Assembly: GCF_001303895.1 (NCBI RefSeq)
Contig: NZ_LJSD01000009.1
Span: 82,945-146,944 of the forward strand
Length of the DNA: 64,000 nucleotides
Direction: 5' to 3'
Source: Mesorhizobium sp. 1M-11
GTDB lineage: Bacteria > Pseudomonadota > Alphaproteobacteria > Rhizobiales > Rhizobiaceae
Made by a program: the position numbers and the translations under genes. Shown piece after piece: positions 34,378 through 43,066 of the stretch; the stretch's first letter is position 1; each line of letters opens with the position of its first letter. The notes under the pieces were generated by a model that was not told where the DNA came from, did not search any database, and saw nothing but the letters and a program-made list of their open reading frames with translations.

Positions 34378-35574
34378 CTACTTCGCCGCGGCCGCAACGG
34401 CTTCCGACAGGCCTTTCGCAGCACTGCGCAGGCGTTTCAGGCCTTCCTGGATGTCGGCGTCGGTGACAGTGAGCGGCGGCAACAGGCGGATGACATTGTC
34501 GCCGGCCGGCACAGCCAGCAGATGCTGGTCGCGCAGGGCGCCGTTGACCGTGCCGTTGGGCATCACGCATTTGATGCCGAGCATCAGGCCATCGCCGCGA
34601 ATGCCCTCGATGACATCCGGAAATTCGTCGGCAACCGCTGCAAGTCCTTGCTTGAACAGCAGCGCCTTGCGGTTGACGTCCTCCAGGAAACCCTCTTCCA
34701 GCACGACGTCGAGCACGGCGTTGCCGACGGCCATGGCGAGCGGATTGCCGCCGAAGGTGGTGCCATGCACACCGGCGGTCATGCCGCGCGCGGCCTCGTC
34801 GGTTGCCAGGCATGCGCCCATCGGAAAGCCGCCGCCGATGCCCTTGGCGATAGCCATCAAGTCCGGCGTGACACCGGCCCATTCATGCGCGAACAGCTTG
34901 CCGGTGCGGCCGATGCCGCACTGGACCTCGTCGAAGATCAACAGCAGGCCGTGCTTGTCGCAGAGCTGGCGCAGCCGCTTCAGCGACTGCAGCGGGAAGG
35001 AGCGGATGCCGCCCTCGCCCTGCAGCGGCTCCAGCAGGATCGCAGCGGTCTCCGGCGTGATCGCCTTTTCGGCGGCGTCGATATCATCGAATGGCACCTG
35101 GTCGAAACCATCGACCTTGGGGCCGAAGCCTTCCAGATATTTATACTGGCCGCCGGCAGCGATCGTCGCCAGCGTGCGTCCGTGGAAGGCGCCCTCGAAG
35201 GTGATGACGCGGAAGCGTTCGGGATGGCCGGTGACGAACTGGTAGCGGCGCGCCGTCTTGATCGCGCACTCCAGGGCCTCGGCGCCCGAATTGGTGAAGA
35301 ACACCTTGTCGGCAAAGGTCGCTTCGACCAGGCGCTCGCCCAGGCGCCGCTGTCCCGGAATCTCATAGAGATTGGAAACGTGCCAGAGCTTTTCAGCCTG
35401 GTCCTTCAGCGCGGCAACCAGATGCGGATGGCCGTGGCCCAGCGAATTGACGGCAATGCCGGCAGCAAAATCGAGGTATCGCTCGCCCTTTTCCGTAACC
35501 AGCCAGGTCCCCTCTCCTCGCTCGAAAGCCAGGGGTGCACGAGCAAAGGTCTCGTAAAGCGCCGAACCGCTCAT
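34378..35574 (-). CDS. argD: Acetylornithine aminotransferase
   Basis: A 398-aa class III PLP aminotransferase. It converts N-acetylglutamate semialdehyde to N-acetylornithine (and may serve in lysine synthesis). The PLP lysine is in [13 protein letters not shown]. Other motifs are [20 protein letters not shown] and [20 protein letters not shown]. The ATG at 35574 follows GGAGC. Upstream the frame stays open for 69 codons through a terminator hairpin, but the family start is [10 protein letters not shown]. The leader carries a terminator (35594-35623), so attenuation is possible. Confidence 0.93.
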   Translation of the reverse strand: MSGSALYETFARAPLAFERGEGTWLVTEKGERYLDFAAGIAVNSLGHGHPHLVAALKDQAEKLWHVSNLYEIPGQRRLGERLVEATFADKVFFTNSGAEALECAIKTARRYQFVTGHPERFRVITFEGAFHGRTLATIAAGGQYKYLEGFGPKVDGFDQVPFDDIDAAEKAITPETAAILLEPLQGEGGIRSFPLQSLKRLRQLCDKHGLLLIFDEVQCGIGRTGKLFAHEWAGVTPDLMAIAKGIGGGFPMGACLATDEAARGMTAGVHGTTFGGNPLAMAVGNAVLDVVLEEGFLEDVNRKALLFKQGLAAVADEFPDVIEGIRGDGLMLGIKCVMPNGTVNGALRDQHLLAVPAGDNVIRLLPPLTVTDADIQEGLKRLRSAAKGLSEAVAAAAK

Positions 35575-35593
35575 TATATGCTGCTCCGGAACC

Positions 35594-35623
35594 GAAAAAA
35601 TAAAAGCCGCCCAAGCGGCGGCT
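35594..35623 (-). terminator. Intrinsic terminator in the argD leader
   Basis: On the minus strand AGCCGCC-N5-GGCGGCT is followed by TTTATTTTTTC. It ends only about 20 bp before the argD start. A short frame beginning with ATG at 35652 ([20 protein letters not shown]) runs through it. Upstream, GCCCAAC and GTTGGGGC segments (35687-35721) can form a further stem, and CAAGTTGGGG is repeated. This looks like an attenuator or the 3' end of a small RNA. Confidence 0.65.
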
Positions 35624-35751
35624 GTTCGCAGCTTATCGTGTTTTTCGGCCATGAAGTCAACGAAAAGCTCTTTTAGAGCCTTGCCTGGCCCAACCTGTTC
35701 CGTGCCCAGACAAGTTGGGGCGCAGCCAAGTTGGGGAAAACTGCGAAATCC

Positions 35752-35895
35752 GATTCGTGTTGCAGCCGGGACTCTTGTCACCGAGTCAGCGCATCGGTAA
35801 TTGTTGAGTGAGAAATAGCTAGATTTCGTACGGCGGATTCAATCACCCAACATATGTGGTGCCCGCCCGGCGCGAGCCGGAACGGTTTTGGATTC
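35752..35895. promoter_or_regulatory. Cluster of five GANTC (CcrM) sites at the gcrA/argD divergent region
   Basis: GANTC occurs at 35752, 35770, 35783, 35836 and 35891, five times in 144 bp, against about one per 256 bp expected by chance at even base use. CcrM methylates these sites, and GcrA acts on methylated promoters in alphaproteobacteria. The cluster lies just ahead of gcrA. Confidence 0.65.
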
Positions 35896-35930
35896 CGAAA
35901 ACACCGGACGGTTCAAAGGAGCGCGGTCTT

Positions 35931-36461
35931 ATGAACTGGACTGACGAGCGAGTAGAACTCTTGAGGAAGCTGTGGTCGGAGGGTCTGAGCGCCAGCCAGA
36001 TCGCAGCCCAGCTCGGCGGAGTGAGCCGCAATGCGGTCATTGGCAAGGTACACCGGCTGAAGCTGTCCGGTCGCGGCCGCACGACGGCGGCACCGGCGCG
36101 CCAGAAAAAGGCGGCGACCAGCAGCGGCGGCGCATCGGTTGCGAAGTCGACGACACGCACTGCCGCCAGCACGCATCGCCATGTCACCGCCTCGGTCGGC
36201 GCGACCGCGCTGCAGGTGCAGTTCGACGCCGAACCGGTCGCGCGGCACTATCTGCGCCCGGTCGAAAACGTGGTGGTGCCGATCTCGCGGCGCCTGCAGC
36301 TCACCGAACTCACCGAGCGCACCTGCAAGTGGCCGAACGGCGATCCGCTGACGGAAGAATTCCACTTCTGCGGCAACGACGCCGGCGAGAGCGGGCCCTA
36401 TTGCACCTATCACTCCCGCATCGCCTTCCAGCCGGCTTCGGAACGGCGGCGCCTGCGCTGA
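35931..36461 (+). CDS. gcrA: GcrA cell-cycle regulator
   Basis: A 176-aa GcrA. The N-terminal HTH-like domain reads MNWTDERVELLRKLWSEGLS and RNAVIGKVHRLKLSGRGR (about residues 32-49). A variable Ala/Thr/Lys-rich linker follows (about 50-90). The C-terminal sigma-70-binding part has CKWPNGDPLTEEFHFCGNDA and GPYCTYHSRIAFQPASERRR with paired cysteines. GcrA binds RNA polymerase sigma-70 and activates methylated GANTC promoters during the cell cycle. ATG follows AAAGGAG. Its upstream region is rich in GANTC. Confidence 0.95.
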   Translation: MNWTDERVELLRKLWSEGLSASQIAAQLGGVSRNAVIGKVHRLKLSGRGRTTAAPARQKKAATSSGGASVAKSTTRTAASTHRHVTASVGATALQVQFDAEPVARHYLRPVENVVVPISRRLQLTELTERTCKWPNGDPLTEEFHFCGNDAGESGPYCTYHSRIAFQPASERRRLR

Positions 36462-36465
36462 GGGT

Positions 36466-36558
36466 AAGGGAATAGGGGATTAAGGCATTAGGGCAGTTGG
36501 CGATTTCGCCGCTGCCCTTTTTCTATTCCCTACTGCCTTATTCCCCTAGTCCCTCCCT
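36466..36558. repeat. 8-nt phased repeat array between gcrA and corA
   Basis: Left arm units AAGGGAAT, AGGGGATT, AAGGCATT, AGGGCAGT (36466-36497) are in exact 8-nt phase. The right arm carries the complementary type (CTATTCCC, TACTGCCT, TATTCCCC, TAGTCCCT). The two arms can pair around a short loop. The array starts four bases after the gcrA stop and runs up to the corA stop. Confidence 0.85.
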
Positions 36559-37566
36559 TCACAACCACCCGTTCTGGCGGAAACGCCAGTACAGGAACAC
36601 GCAGATGCCGGCGATGGCTGCCAGCACCGTCGGGTAGCCATATTCCATCCTCAGTTCCGGCATGTCGGTGAAGTTCATGCCGTAGATGCCGGCGAAGGCC
36701 GTCGGCACCGCCAGGATGGCGGCCCAGGAGGCGAGTTTCTTCGAGATCGCCGTTTCCTGGCTCTGACCGACCAAAAGGCTCGCTTCGAAGGCGAAGGCCA
36801 GCACCTCACGCAAGGAATCGATCTTTTCCTGCACGGTGCGGATGTGATCGGTCACATCGCGGAACAGCGGGTGCATGTCGGCATCGATCTGCGACAATTC
36901 GGAACTGGTCAGCCGGCGGCAGACCTCCACCAAAGGCAGCGCCGCATTGCGCAGGCGCAGAAGATCGCGGCGCAGCATGTAGAGGCGCTCGATCGCCTTG
37001 GCATCCATCGGCTTGACCAGCACGCCGTCTTCGATCTCCTCGACCTCATCCTCGATCTGCTCCAGCACCGGGAAGTAATTGTCGACGATGAAATCGAGGA
37101 TGGCATAGAGGACGAAATCCTCGCCCTTGGCCAGCGACGTCGGACAGCTTTCCCAGTGCTGCCGCACGGTTGAATAGGAAGTCGAGGGTCCATGCCGGAC
37201 GCTGACGAGATATCCTCGCCCGACGAAGAGATGCGTCTCGCCGAAACTGACGCGCCTTTCCACCAGTTGCGCCGTACGGGCGACGATGAACAGGGCATCG
37301 CCATATTGCTCGAGCTTCGGCCGCTGATGCGGATGCTCGGCATCCTCGATGGCAAGATCATGCAGGTTGAACTGCGTCTGCACGCGCCGGAGCAATTCGC
37401 GGTCGGGCTCAAGCAGGCCGATCCAGACGACATGATCCTTCTTGCGTGACCATTCACCGGCTTCCTCGATCGGGATGTCGGCCACACGCCGCCCGGCGAC
37501 GTAGACACTCGAGGCAACGATCCGCGAATCCTGCGGCCCCGGCGTGAAATCGCGGGTCTGGTCCAT
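36559..37566 (-). CDS. corA: CorA family magnesium/cobalt transporter
   Basis: A 335-aa CorA. The large N-terminal cytoplasmic domain (about 1-265) includes a long coiled helix. Two C-terminal spans follow, the first ending in the selectivity motif GMN (FAGIYGMNFTDMPEL, about residue 300). The C-terminal tail is short and basic. It forms a homopentameric Mg2+ channel in the inner membrane. The start at 37566 follows GGGAGG; the frame further upstream crosses the 8-nt repeat region. It lies between gcrA (convergent) and phoU (same strand). Confidence 0.92.
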   Translation of the reverse strand: MDQTRDFTPGPQDSRIVASSVYVAGRRVADIPIEEAGEWSRKKDHVVWIGLLEPDRELLRRVQTQFNLHDLAIEDAEHPHQRPKLEQYGDALFIVARTAQLVERRVSFGETHLFVGRGYLVSVRHGPSTSYSTVRQHWESCPTSLAKGEDFVLYAILDFIVDNYFPVLEQIEDEVEEIEDGVLVKPMDAKAIERLYMLRRDLLRLRNAALPLVEVCRRLTSSELSQIDADMHPLFRDVTDHIRTVQEKIDSLREVLAFAFEASLLVGQSQETAISKKLASWAAILAVPTAFAGIYGMNFTDMPELRMEYGYPTVLAAIAGICVFLYWRFRQNGWL

Positions 37567-37627
37567 CGTCGCCTCCCGAGGAACCTCACTCTCCGACGTA
37601 GAGTGAACCTGGCTTGGCAGGATGGCA

Positions 37628-37768
37628 AGGGAGATGGGGGAGTAAGGCAGTAGGGGAATAGGGCAATATGCCGACTGTCGCACCGCGTTGGGAACAGTAG
37701 CGGGTGAAGGGAGAGGCAAGACAAGGCAACGGCATACTGCCCTATTGCCTTACTCCCCTATTCCCCTA
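37628..37768. repeat. 8-nt phased repeat array between corA and phoU
   Basis: Units AGGGAGAT, GGGGGAGT, AAGGCAGT, AGGGGAAT, AGGGCAAT occupy 37628-37667. The complementary units ATACTGCC, CTATTGCC, TTACTCCC, CTATTCCC, CTA occupy 37734-37768. All keep an 8-nt register. The last CTA is the phoU stop codon itself. The arms are inverted around about 66 bp. Confidence 0.85.
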
Positions 37769-38491
37769 TTTCACCACTTCCGGCTGCTGCACCACCACCC
37801 GATCCGTCTTGTCTTCCTTCGGGCGCTCGGCCGGCAACTGGTCGCCGGTGACGATGTAATAGATGGTCTCGGCGATGTTGGTGGCGTGGTCGCCGATGCG
37901 CTCGATGTTCTTGGCGCAGAACAGGAGATGCGTGCAGGAGGTGATGTTGCGCGGATCCTCCATCATGTAGGTGAGGAGTTCGCGGAACAGCGACGTGTAC
38001 ATGGCGTCGATCTGTTCGTCGCGGTCGCGCACGATGCCGATCTTTTCGACCGAACGCGAGGCATAGACGTCGAGCACGTCCTTGAGCTGGATCAAAGCAA
38101 GATTGGCCAGCGCCTCCAGCCCGCGATAGAGGCTGGTGGCCTCGCGGCCATCCGTTACCGACATCACCCGCTTGGCAACGTTCTTGCCGAGATCACCGAC
38201 CCGTTCCAGGTCGGCGGAGATGCGGATGGCGCCGACGATCTCGCGCAGGTCGGTTGCCATCGGCTGGCGCCGCGCAATGATGAGGATGGCCTTGTCATCG
38301 ATCTCGCGCTGGCCTTCGTCGAGCACGATGTCGTCGCGGATCACCTTCTGGGCCAGATCCTGGTCGGCGCTGACGAGGGCCGCCACCGCCTGTTCGACCA
38401 TACGCTCCGCGTGACCGCCCATGGCGGCAATACGCTTGGCCAGGAACTTCAGTTCCTCGTCATAAGCGCTGACAATGTGCACGGACTGCAT
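37766..38491 (-). CDS. phoU: Phosphate transport system regulator PhoU
   Basis: A 241-aa PhoU with two PhoU three-helix repeats. Metal-binding motifs are seen in each: IRISADLERVGDLGKNVAKR (about 90-109) and CAKNIERIGDHATNIAETIY (about 190-209), the E/DxxxD pattern. PhoU links the Pst transporter with PhoR and represses the Pho response in phosphate excess. Unusually, the pstSCAB genes are absent between phoR and phoU here. The stop codon is part of the 8-nt repeat. Confidence 0.93.
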   Translation of the reverse strand: MQSVHIVSAYDEELKFLAKRIAAMGGHAERMVEQAVAALVSADQDLAQKVIRDDIVLDEGQREIDDKAILIIARRQPMATDLREIVGAIRISADLERVGDLGKNVAKRVMSVTDGREATSLYRGLEALANLALIQLKDVLDVYASRSVEKIGIVRDRDEQIDAMYTSLFRELLTYMMEDPRNITSCTHLLFCAKNIERIGDHATNIAETIYYIVTGDQLPAERPKEDKTDRVVVQQPEVVK

Positions 38492-38544
38492 GGGCGCGGC
38501 CTTCTGGAATCATGCGGCGATTCGCATGTCAATTGACTGCTGAT

Positions 38545-38562
38545 ACGCCAGCCATGTGACAG
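38545..38562 (-). promoter_or_regulatory. Candidate Pho box upstream of phoU
   Basis: On the minus strand CTGTCAC-ATGG-CTGGCGT resembles the PhoB site (two CTGTCAT repeats, 11-bp period), with one and two mismatches in the two repeats. It lies 54 bp before phoU and after the phoR stop. If real, phoU has its own phosphate-controlled promoter. Confidence 0.4.
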
Positions 38563-38609
38563 TAAGACGAAACGCTTTTCCTAGACATAATATGCGTTTC
38601 CGCCGAAAT

Positions 38610-39875
38610 CTAGTTTGCTGGCAAATGAACAGTGAATGCAGCCCCGTTTCCCAGTTCCGAACGGATCGACATGCGCGCGTGATGGCGGGTCAGGATGTGC
38701 TTGACGATGGAAAGACCGAGGCCGGTTCCCTTCTGGGCGCGGCTGGTCTCGACATCGACACGGTAGAAGCGCTCGGTGATGCGGGGAATATGTTCCTCCG
38801 CGATGCCGGGGCCGAAATCCCGGATGGTGACATCGACAGTCGGCTCGGGGCCAGCTTGGCTGCGTGCCACGCTCACCGCGACGCGGCCGCCGGCCTGGCC
38901 ATATTTGCAGGCGTTCTCCAAAAGGTTCTCGAACACCTGGAACAGCTCGTCACGGTCGCCCGGAACATCGAGCGGTCCTTCGGCGAAATCGCGCTCGACG
39001 ACGAGGTTGCTGTCGCGGGCCAGGGGGCTGAGGGAATCGATGACGCTCTCCAGCGTCTGGCGCAGGTCGACCCGCGCGCCTGATTTGAGATAGGGTTTCA
39101 TCTCCAGCCGCGACAACGACAGCAGATCGTCGATCAGCCGAGCCATGCGGCTGGTCTGGTTCTGCATGATCTGCAGGAACTGTTCGCGCGCGGCGGCATC
39201 GTTGCGGGCCGGTCCCCGCAAGGTCTCGATGAAGCCGGCGATCGAGGCGAGCGGCGTGCGCAGCTCGTGGCTGGCATTGGCGATGAAGTCGGCACGCATG
39301 CGGTCGATGCGACGTGCCTCGCTCTGGTCCTTGAAGACCAGAACGAACAGTTCGGTGCCGTGGCCAACGGAGGAGGCGCTGACCCGGTAGACTCGCTCGA
39401 CAGGAAGCTTCTCGAGGTAATCGAGCGCGTCGGAGGCGACCCTGCCCGAGACAACGCTGTCGAGCAGCGCCTGCATCTCCGGCGCCCGGAATTTCAGCGG
39501 CAGCGACAGGCCGGGCGACATGCCGCCGAAAGCGACAAAGGCGGCGGCATTGGCATGCACGACCGTGGTGTTGCGGTCGAAGATGATGAGCGGATCGGCG
39601 ACGGCCGCGGCAAGGTATTCGCCGGAAAGGCGCTGCAGGCCCGCGGCATCCACTTCCCCCGCCTTCTCGGCGATGCGGACCGCGCGAGGCTTGGCGCTAA
39701 AAAGCGCCGCAAACAGAAGCAGGACGGCCAACGGCAAGGCCCAGGCCCGGCCCGGCCCGAAGCCATAGGCGACCAGCACGGCGGCAAGACCCGCCAGGAG
39801 ATACCAGCGCGCCTCCCACAGCCTGACCGGCAAGCTCGTCCCGGAACGGCGATCCTCACCCGTAACGTCGCTCAT
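38610..39875 (-). CDS. phoR: Phosphate regulon sensor histidine kinase PhoR
   Basis: A 421-aa sensor kinase. Two N-terminal spans (about 23-65) are followed by a PAS domain (about 85-190), a HisKA domain with ANASHELRTPLASIAGFIET (His about 210) and an HATPase domain with NLLENACKYG, IRDFGPGI and KGTGLGLSIVKHIL. It phosphorylates PhoB in phosphate limitation. The ATG at 39875 follows GGAG; a GTG six bases earlier is less likely. It precedes phoU by 118 bp. Divergent ppk2 extends the phosphate theme. Confidence 0.9.
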   Translation of the reverse strand: MSDVTGEDRRSGTSLPVRLWEARWYLLAGLAAVLVAYGFGPGRAWALPLAVLLLFAALFSAKPRAVRIAEKAGEVDAAGLQRLSGEYLAAAVADPLIIFDRNTTVVHANAAAFVAFGGMSPGLSLPLKFRAPEMQALLDSVVSGRVASDALDYLEKLPVERVYRVSASSVGHGTELFVLVFKDQSEARRIDRMRADFIANASHELRTPLASIAGFIETLRGPARNDAAAREQFLQIMQNQTSRMARLIDDLLSLSRLEMKPYLKSGARVDLRQTLESVIDSLSPLARDSNLVVERDFAEGPLDVPGDRDELFQVFENLLENACKYGQAGGRVAVSVARSQAGPEPTVDVTIRDFGPGIAEEHIPRITERFYRVDVETSRAQKGTGLGLSIVKHILTRHHARMSIRSELGNGAAFTVHLPAN

Positions 39876-39904
39876 ATGCACTCCAATCCATCCGGGCGGC
39901 CTAC

Positions 39905-40000
39905 CGCAATTTCAGGAAAAGTGTGTGACGTTTTTCCGTCCGGAATTGCGTAACAAAGAATAGAGCGTTTCGGCGTTTTCGTGAAAAACGGAAACGCTCT
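39905..40000. repeat. Composite rhizobial palindromic repeat, second copy
   Basis: Module one (39905-39956) is the CCGGACGCAAAACC-type palindrome in degenerate form. Module two has arms AGAGCGTTTC (39962-39971) and GAAACGCTCT (39991-40000). The order and orientation are as at 3370-3461. It lies between divergent phoR and ppk2, so it is part of a promoter region. Confidence 0.72.
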
Positions 40001-40074
40001 CGTGCCAACTTCCCGCTGGACCCCTTTACTGGCTCCCCATAGCATGAGTTTGAAAGTTGGAGAGGTTCGTATCG

Positions 40075-40986
40075 ATGAAAAAAGACAAGCCCGCCGTCCC
40101 GGTTGCCGGCATTCCGATCCCGGAACCGTTGAGGATCCTGGTCAACGGCAAGGAACGCATCTTCGACATCGATGCGCCGGAGCTGCCGGTATGGATCGAA
40201 GAGAACAAGCTGTCGGCGGGCGGCTATCCGTATGACAAGAAACTGAAGAGCGAGGAATATGACGAAACGCTGGAGCAATTGCAGATCGAGCTGGTGAAGG
40301 CGCAGGCGTGGCTGCAGGCGACGGGCCACAGGGTGATGGCGCTGTTCGAAGGACGCGACGCCGCCGGCAAGGGCGGCACGATCTTCGCGCTGCACCAGTT
40401 CCTCAACCCGCGCAGTGCCCACAACGTGGCATTGACCAAGCCGACCGAAACCGAAATCGGACAATGGTACTTCCAGCGCTACGTCAACCATTTCCCCACA
40501 GCCGGCGCGCTCGTTTCATTCGACCGCTCCTGGTACAACCGCGCCGGCGTCGAGCCGGTGATGGGTTTCTGCACGCCCGAGCAGCACGAGAACTTCCTCG
40601 ACGAGGTGCCGCATTTCGAAAAGATGATCGTCAATGACGGCATCCATTTCTTCAAGATCTGGCTCGACATCGGCCGCGAGACGCAGCTCTCACGGTTCCA
40701 TGACCGCCGCCACAGCCCGCTGAAGAACTGGAAATTCTCGCCCATCGACATCGCCGGCCTGAACAAATGGGATGACTACACCAGGGCCCGCGACGAGATG
40801 GTCAAGCGCACGCACTCCAAACACGCGCCCTGGATCATCGTGCGCGCCAACGACAAGCGCCGCGCACGCCTCGCCGTCATCCGCCGCATCCTGCTCACCC
40901 TGCCCTATGAAGGCCGCGACCTCGATGTCATCGGCAAGGAAGACAAGAAGATCATCGGGGAAGGGTTGGGGTTTGTGAAGAAGTAG
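40075..40986 (+). CDS. ppk2: Polyphosphate kinase 2
   Basis: A 303-aa PPK2 of the one-domain class. Walker A is [12 protein letters not shown] (about residues 93-104). The Walker B-like element is SFDRSWYNR (about 152-160) and the lid has [17 protein letters not shown]. It transfers phosphate between polyphosphate and nucleoside diphosphates (GTP/ATP formation), in the cytoplasm. ATG at 40075 has GGAGAGG upstream; a TTG at 40057 overlaps that site. It is divergent from phoR. Confidence 0.92.
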   Translation: MKKDKPAVPVAGIPIPEPLRILVNGKERIFDIDAPELPVWIEENKLSAGGYPYDKKLKSEEYDETLEQLQIELVKAQAWLQATGHRVMALFEGRDAAGKGGTIFALHQFLNPRSAHNVALTKPTETEIGQWYFQRYVNHFPTAGALVSFDRSWYNRAGVEPVMGFCTPEQHENFLDEVPHFEKMIVNDGIHFFKIWLDIGRETQLSRFHDRRHSPLKNWKFSPIDIAGLNKWDDYTRARDEMVKRTHSKHAPWIIVRANDKRRARLAVIRRILLTLPYEGRDLDVIGKEDKKIIGEGLGFVKK

Positions 40987-40990
40987 GATT

Positions 40991-41096
40991 AGGGCAATAG
41001 GGGATTAAGGCAGTAAGGGAATAGGACACCGTGCGCATGTGCTGTGCCCTCACGCTCCACTGCCTTACTGCCTTAATTCCCTACTGCCCTTAATAG
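40991..41096. repeat. 8-nt phased repeat array between ppk2 and the binding-protein gene
   Basis: Units AGGGCAAT, AGGGGATT, AAGGCAGT, AAGGGAAT (40991-41022) and complementary units CCACTGCC, TTACTGCC, TTAATTCC, CTACTGCC (41057-41088) each hold an 8-nt register. The array begins four bases after the ppk2 stop. Its end touches the ribosome site AGGAG of the next gene. Confidence 0.82.
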
Positions 41097-41106
41097 GAGT
41101 TCCAAG

Positions 41107-41946
41107 TTGACATTGCGCTGTCTCGCCTTGGCTTTTTTGGCGATGCTGGCTTTCGGCCCGGCCGCACATGCAGCCGAGCCGCAGCCGCCGATGCTTTGGG
41201 ACGGCAATGAGCGGCTGCCCAAGCCCGACCTTGCGCAACTGCCGCGACTGCGCTTCCTGACCACCACCGATTTTCCGCCGTTCAACTTCCTGGACAGCGC
41301 CGGAAAGCTTTCGGGCTTCCACGTCGATCTTGCGCGGGCCATCTGCGCCGAGCTTGCCATTGCCGACAAATGCCAGATCCAGGCGCTGCCCTGGGCGGAG
41401 CTCGACGGCGCGCTGGCCAAGGACGAAGGCGAAGCGATCATGGCCGGCGTTGCGGTGACGCCGGAGAACCGGGAGAAATACGCCTTCTCGCGCTCCTACC
41501 TGCAGTTTCCGGCACGCTTCATCATGCCGAAGGCCAAGGCGGCGAGCGAACCGCTTTATGAGAAGCTCAAGGGCAAGCGCGTCGGCGTCGTGGCAAGCTC
41601 GGCGCATGAACGCATGTTGCGCGACGACTTCCCGATGGTGACGACGGCTCCCTATCCGACCGAGGAGGCCCTGTTCGCCGACGTCAAGGCCGGCAAGGTC
41701 GATGCCGCCTTTGGCGACGGGATGCGCTTCGGCTTCTGGCTGGCTGGGACGGATGCGGCCGACTGCTGCCGCTTCGCCGGCGGACCTTATCTCGCGCCGG
41801 AATATCTCGGCACCGGCCTGGCGATCGCGGTCAAGCCGGACAACAAGGATCTCACCGCCGCGCTCGACTACGCGCTGCAGCAGATCGCGCTGAAGGGCAC
41901 CTTCGCCGAACTCTATTTGCGCTATTTCCCGGTGAGCTTCTACTGA
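41107..41946 (+). CDS. Extracytoplasmic solute-binding protein (SBP family 3), TTG start
   Basis: A 279-aa periplasmic binding protein. The signal peptide (LALAFLAMLAFGPAAHAAEP) is cut near AHA-A. The SBP_bac_3 pattern is FLTTTDFPPFNFLDSAGKLS, GFHVDLARAICAELAI and AGVAVTPENREKYAFSRSYL. Cysteines C..C in the lobes and CC at ADCCRF could form disulfides. AGGAG lies eight bases before a TTG, which must be the start because no ATG precedes the signal peptide. No permease is adjacent. Ligand unknown, probably an amino acid. Confidence 0.78.
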   Translation: MTLRCLALAFLAMLAFGPAAHAAEPQPPMLWDGNERLPKPDLAQLPRLRFLTTTDFPPFNFLDSAGKLSGFHVDLARAICAELAIADKCQIQALPWAELDGALAKDEGEAIMAGVAVTPENREKYAFSRSYLQFPARFIMPKAKAASEPLYEKLKGKRVGVVASSAHERMLRDDFPMVTTAPYPTEEALFADVKAGKVDAAFGDGMRFGFWLAGTDAADCCRFAGGPYLAPEYLGTGLAIAVKPDNKDLTAALDYALQQIALKGTFAELYLRYFPVSFY

Positions 41947-42007
41947 TCGATCGGAGCGTTGGATCGGGCTCCGATCGATATCCTCAGCCATCATTTCCAG
42001 GCACGGA

Positions 42008-42880
42008 TTATCCGCCGGACGACACCCAGCTTCTGACGACTTTGCCACCGGCATCGAGCCCAATGCTCCACCGGAACAGGCGATTCTCGTGTTCGACGTG
42101 AAAAACGTCGTCGCCTGCATCGGTGACACCGACAAATCGGATGAACTTGATACCGCCCTTCGTGCGGATCAGCTGCTGGAGACTGCTCAGTTGCTCGCGC
42201 GTGGCTTGAGCCAACTCGTCTCCCATTTCGTCATAATTCGGATGGCCCGACACGATGCCGTCGATGAGGCGGCGTAGCGCATCCTCCGATCCGGCCTGTG
42301 GTCTGTTTTCCTTGATACGCTCCTCGAGTGCGGCAACCGCACGATCCGCGACCGCCTTGTCGATGCGTTTCCAGGGCATCTCAAGGCCGTTCTGGTGGAG
42401 GATCAGTTCGGTCACGCGGCCACCGGCATCCTTCACAAAGCTGATCTGGGCCTGGACGACGGTGGCGAAAAATTTCGTTTCGTTTTCCGGGTATATCTCC
42501 ACCGGACCCTGGCCGGTGATCTGGGAAAGGTATCGTCCGCCCTCGCGATAAATCTTGAACAGAATGCCGGGATGCTGCTCGTAATATCCTGCGAATTCAT
42601 CGAACCGCCTGGGGTCGAAGGGGATGGCGACCCGTGGAACGGCCTGTTCTGCCAGCTTTCGGCCGCGCTCATCGACCGGAACCTCCGGTTCGGTGATATT
42701 GCCATTGCGCGATGGCTCGCGCTCACCCTGCAGTTTGGCCGACAGGGTGTTCCAGTCGGCGAATCCAAACATCTTCGAAACCAGTTCCAGGCTTTCGCCA
42801 TGGCTTATGGCGATTGCCTTTGACCCCAAAGCGCCCCGCAGGGTCTGGGCCATGGATTTTGCATCGTGATAGTCACGCAT
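42008..42880 (-). CDS. Uncharacterised protein with glyoxalase-superfamily-type N-terminus and DUF3471-like part
   Basis: A 290-aa protein. The first 50 residues (MRDYHDAKSMAQTLRGALGS, then SLELVSKMFGFADWNTLSAK) match a short N-terminal module annotated in rhizobia as glyoxalase-superfamily. The middle FAGYYEQHPGILFKIYREGG and VEIYPENETKFFATVVQAQI resembles DUF3471, a small beta domain often attached to beta-lactamase-like enzymes. The C-terminal 100 residues are not recognised. No enzymatic residues of a glyoxalase are evident. The start is supported by AGGACG. Function unknown. Confidence 0.65.
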   Translation of the reverse strand: MRDYHDAKSMAQTLRGALGSKAIAISHGESLELVSKMFGFADWNTLSAKLQGEREPSRNGNITEPEVPVDERGRKLAEQAVPRVAIPFDPRRFDEFAGYYEQHPGILFKIYREGGRYLSQITGQGPVEIYPENETKFFATVVQAQISFVKDAGGRVTELILHQNGLEMPWKRIDKAVADRAVAALEERIKENRPQAGSEDALRRLIDGIVSGHPNYDEMGDELAQATREQLSSLQQLIRTKGGIKFIRFVGVTDAGDDVFHVEHENRLFRWSIGLDAGGKVVRSWVSSGG

Positions 42881-43066
42881 GGAGACGTCCTTTGCATGAG
42901 CGAACCAAGGTCGTCAGGTGGTTGCGTTGCTGACTTGGTCGCTCGGGCAAAGGAAATGCCACTGAGGCGCGATACGTTCACCGTACCCTGGCGGGTGCAA
43001 CCAGCAGGTCGTATCAACCTTCACTCAAGCTGAGCCGTGGCGGCCGCTGTGTCAAGCCATCGAGGC

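Noticed and set aside
35574..35781. Longer ArgD starting at 35781 or 35652
   Set aside because: The added codons cross a terminator hairpin and a repeat-like leader. The family start and ribosome site are at 35574.
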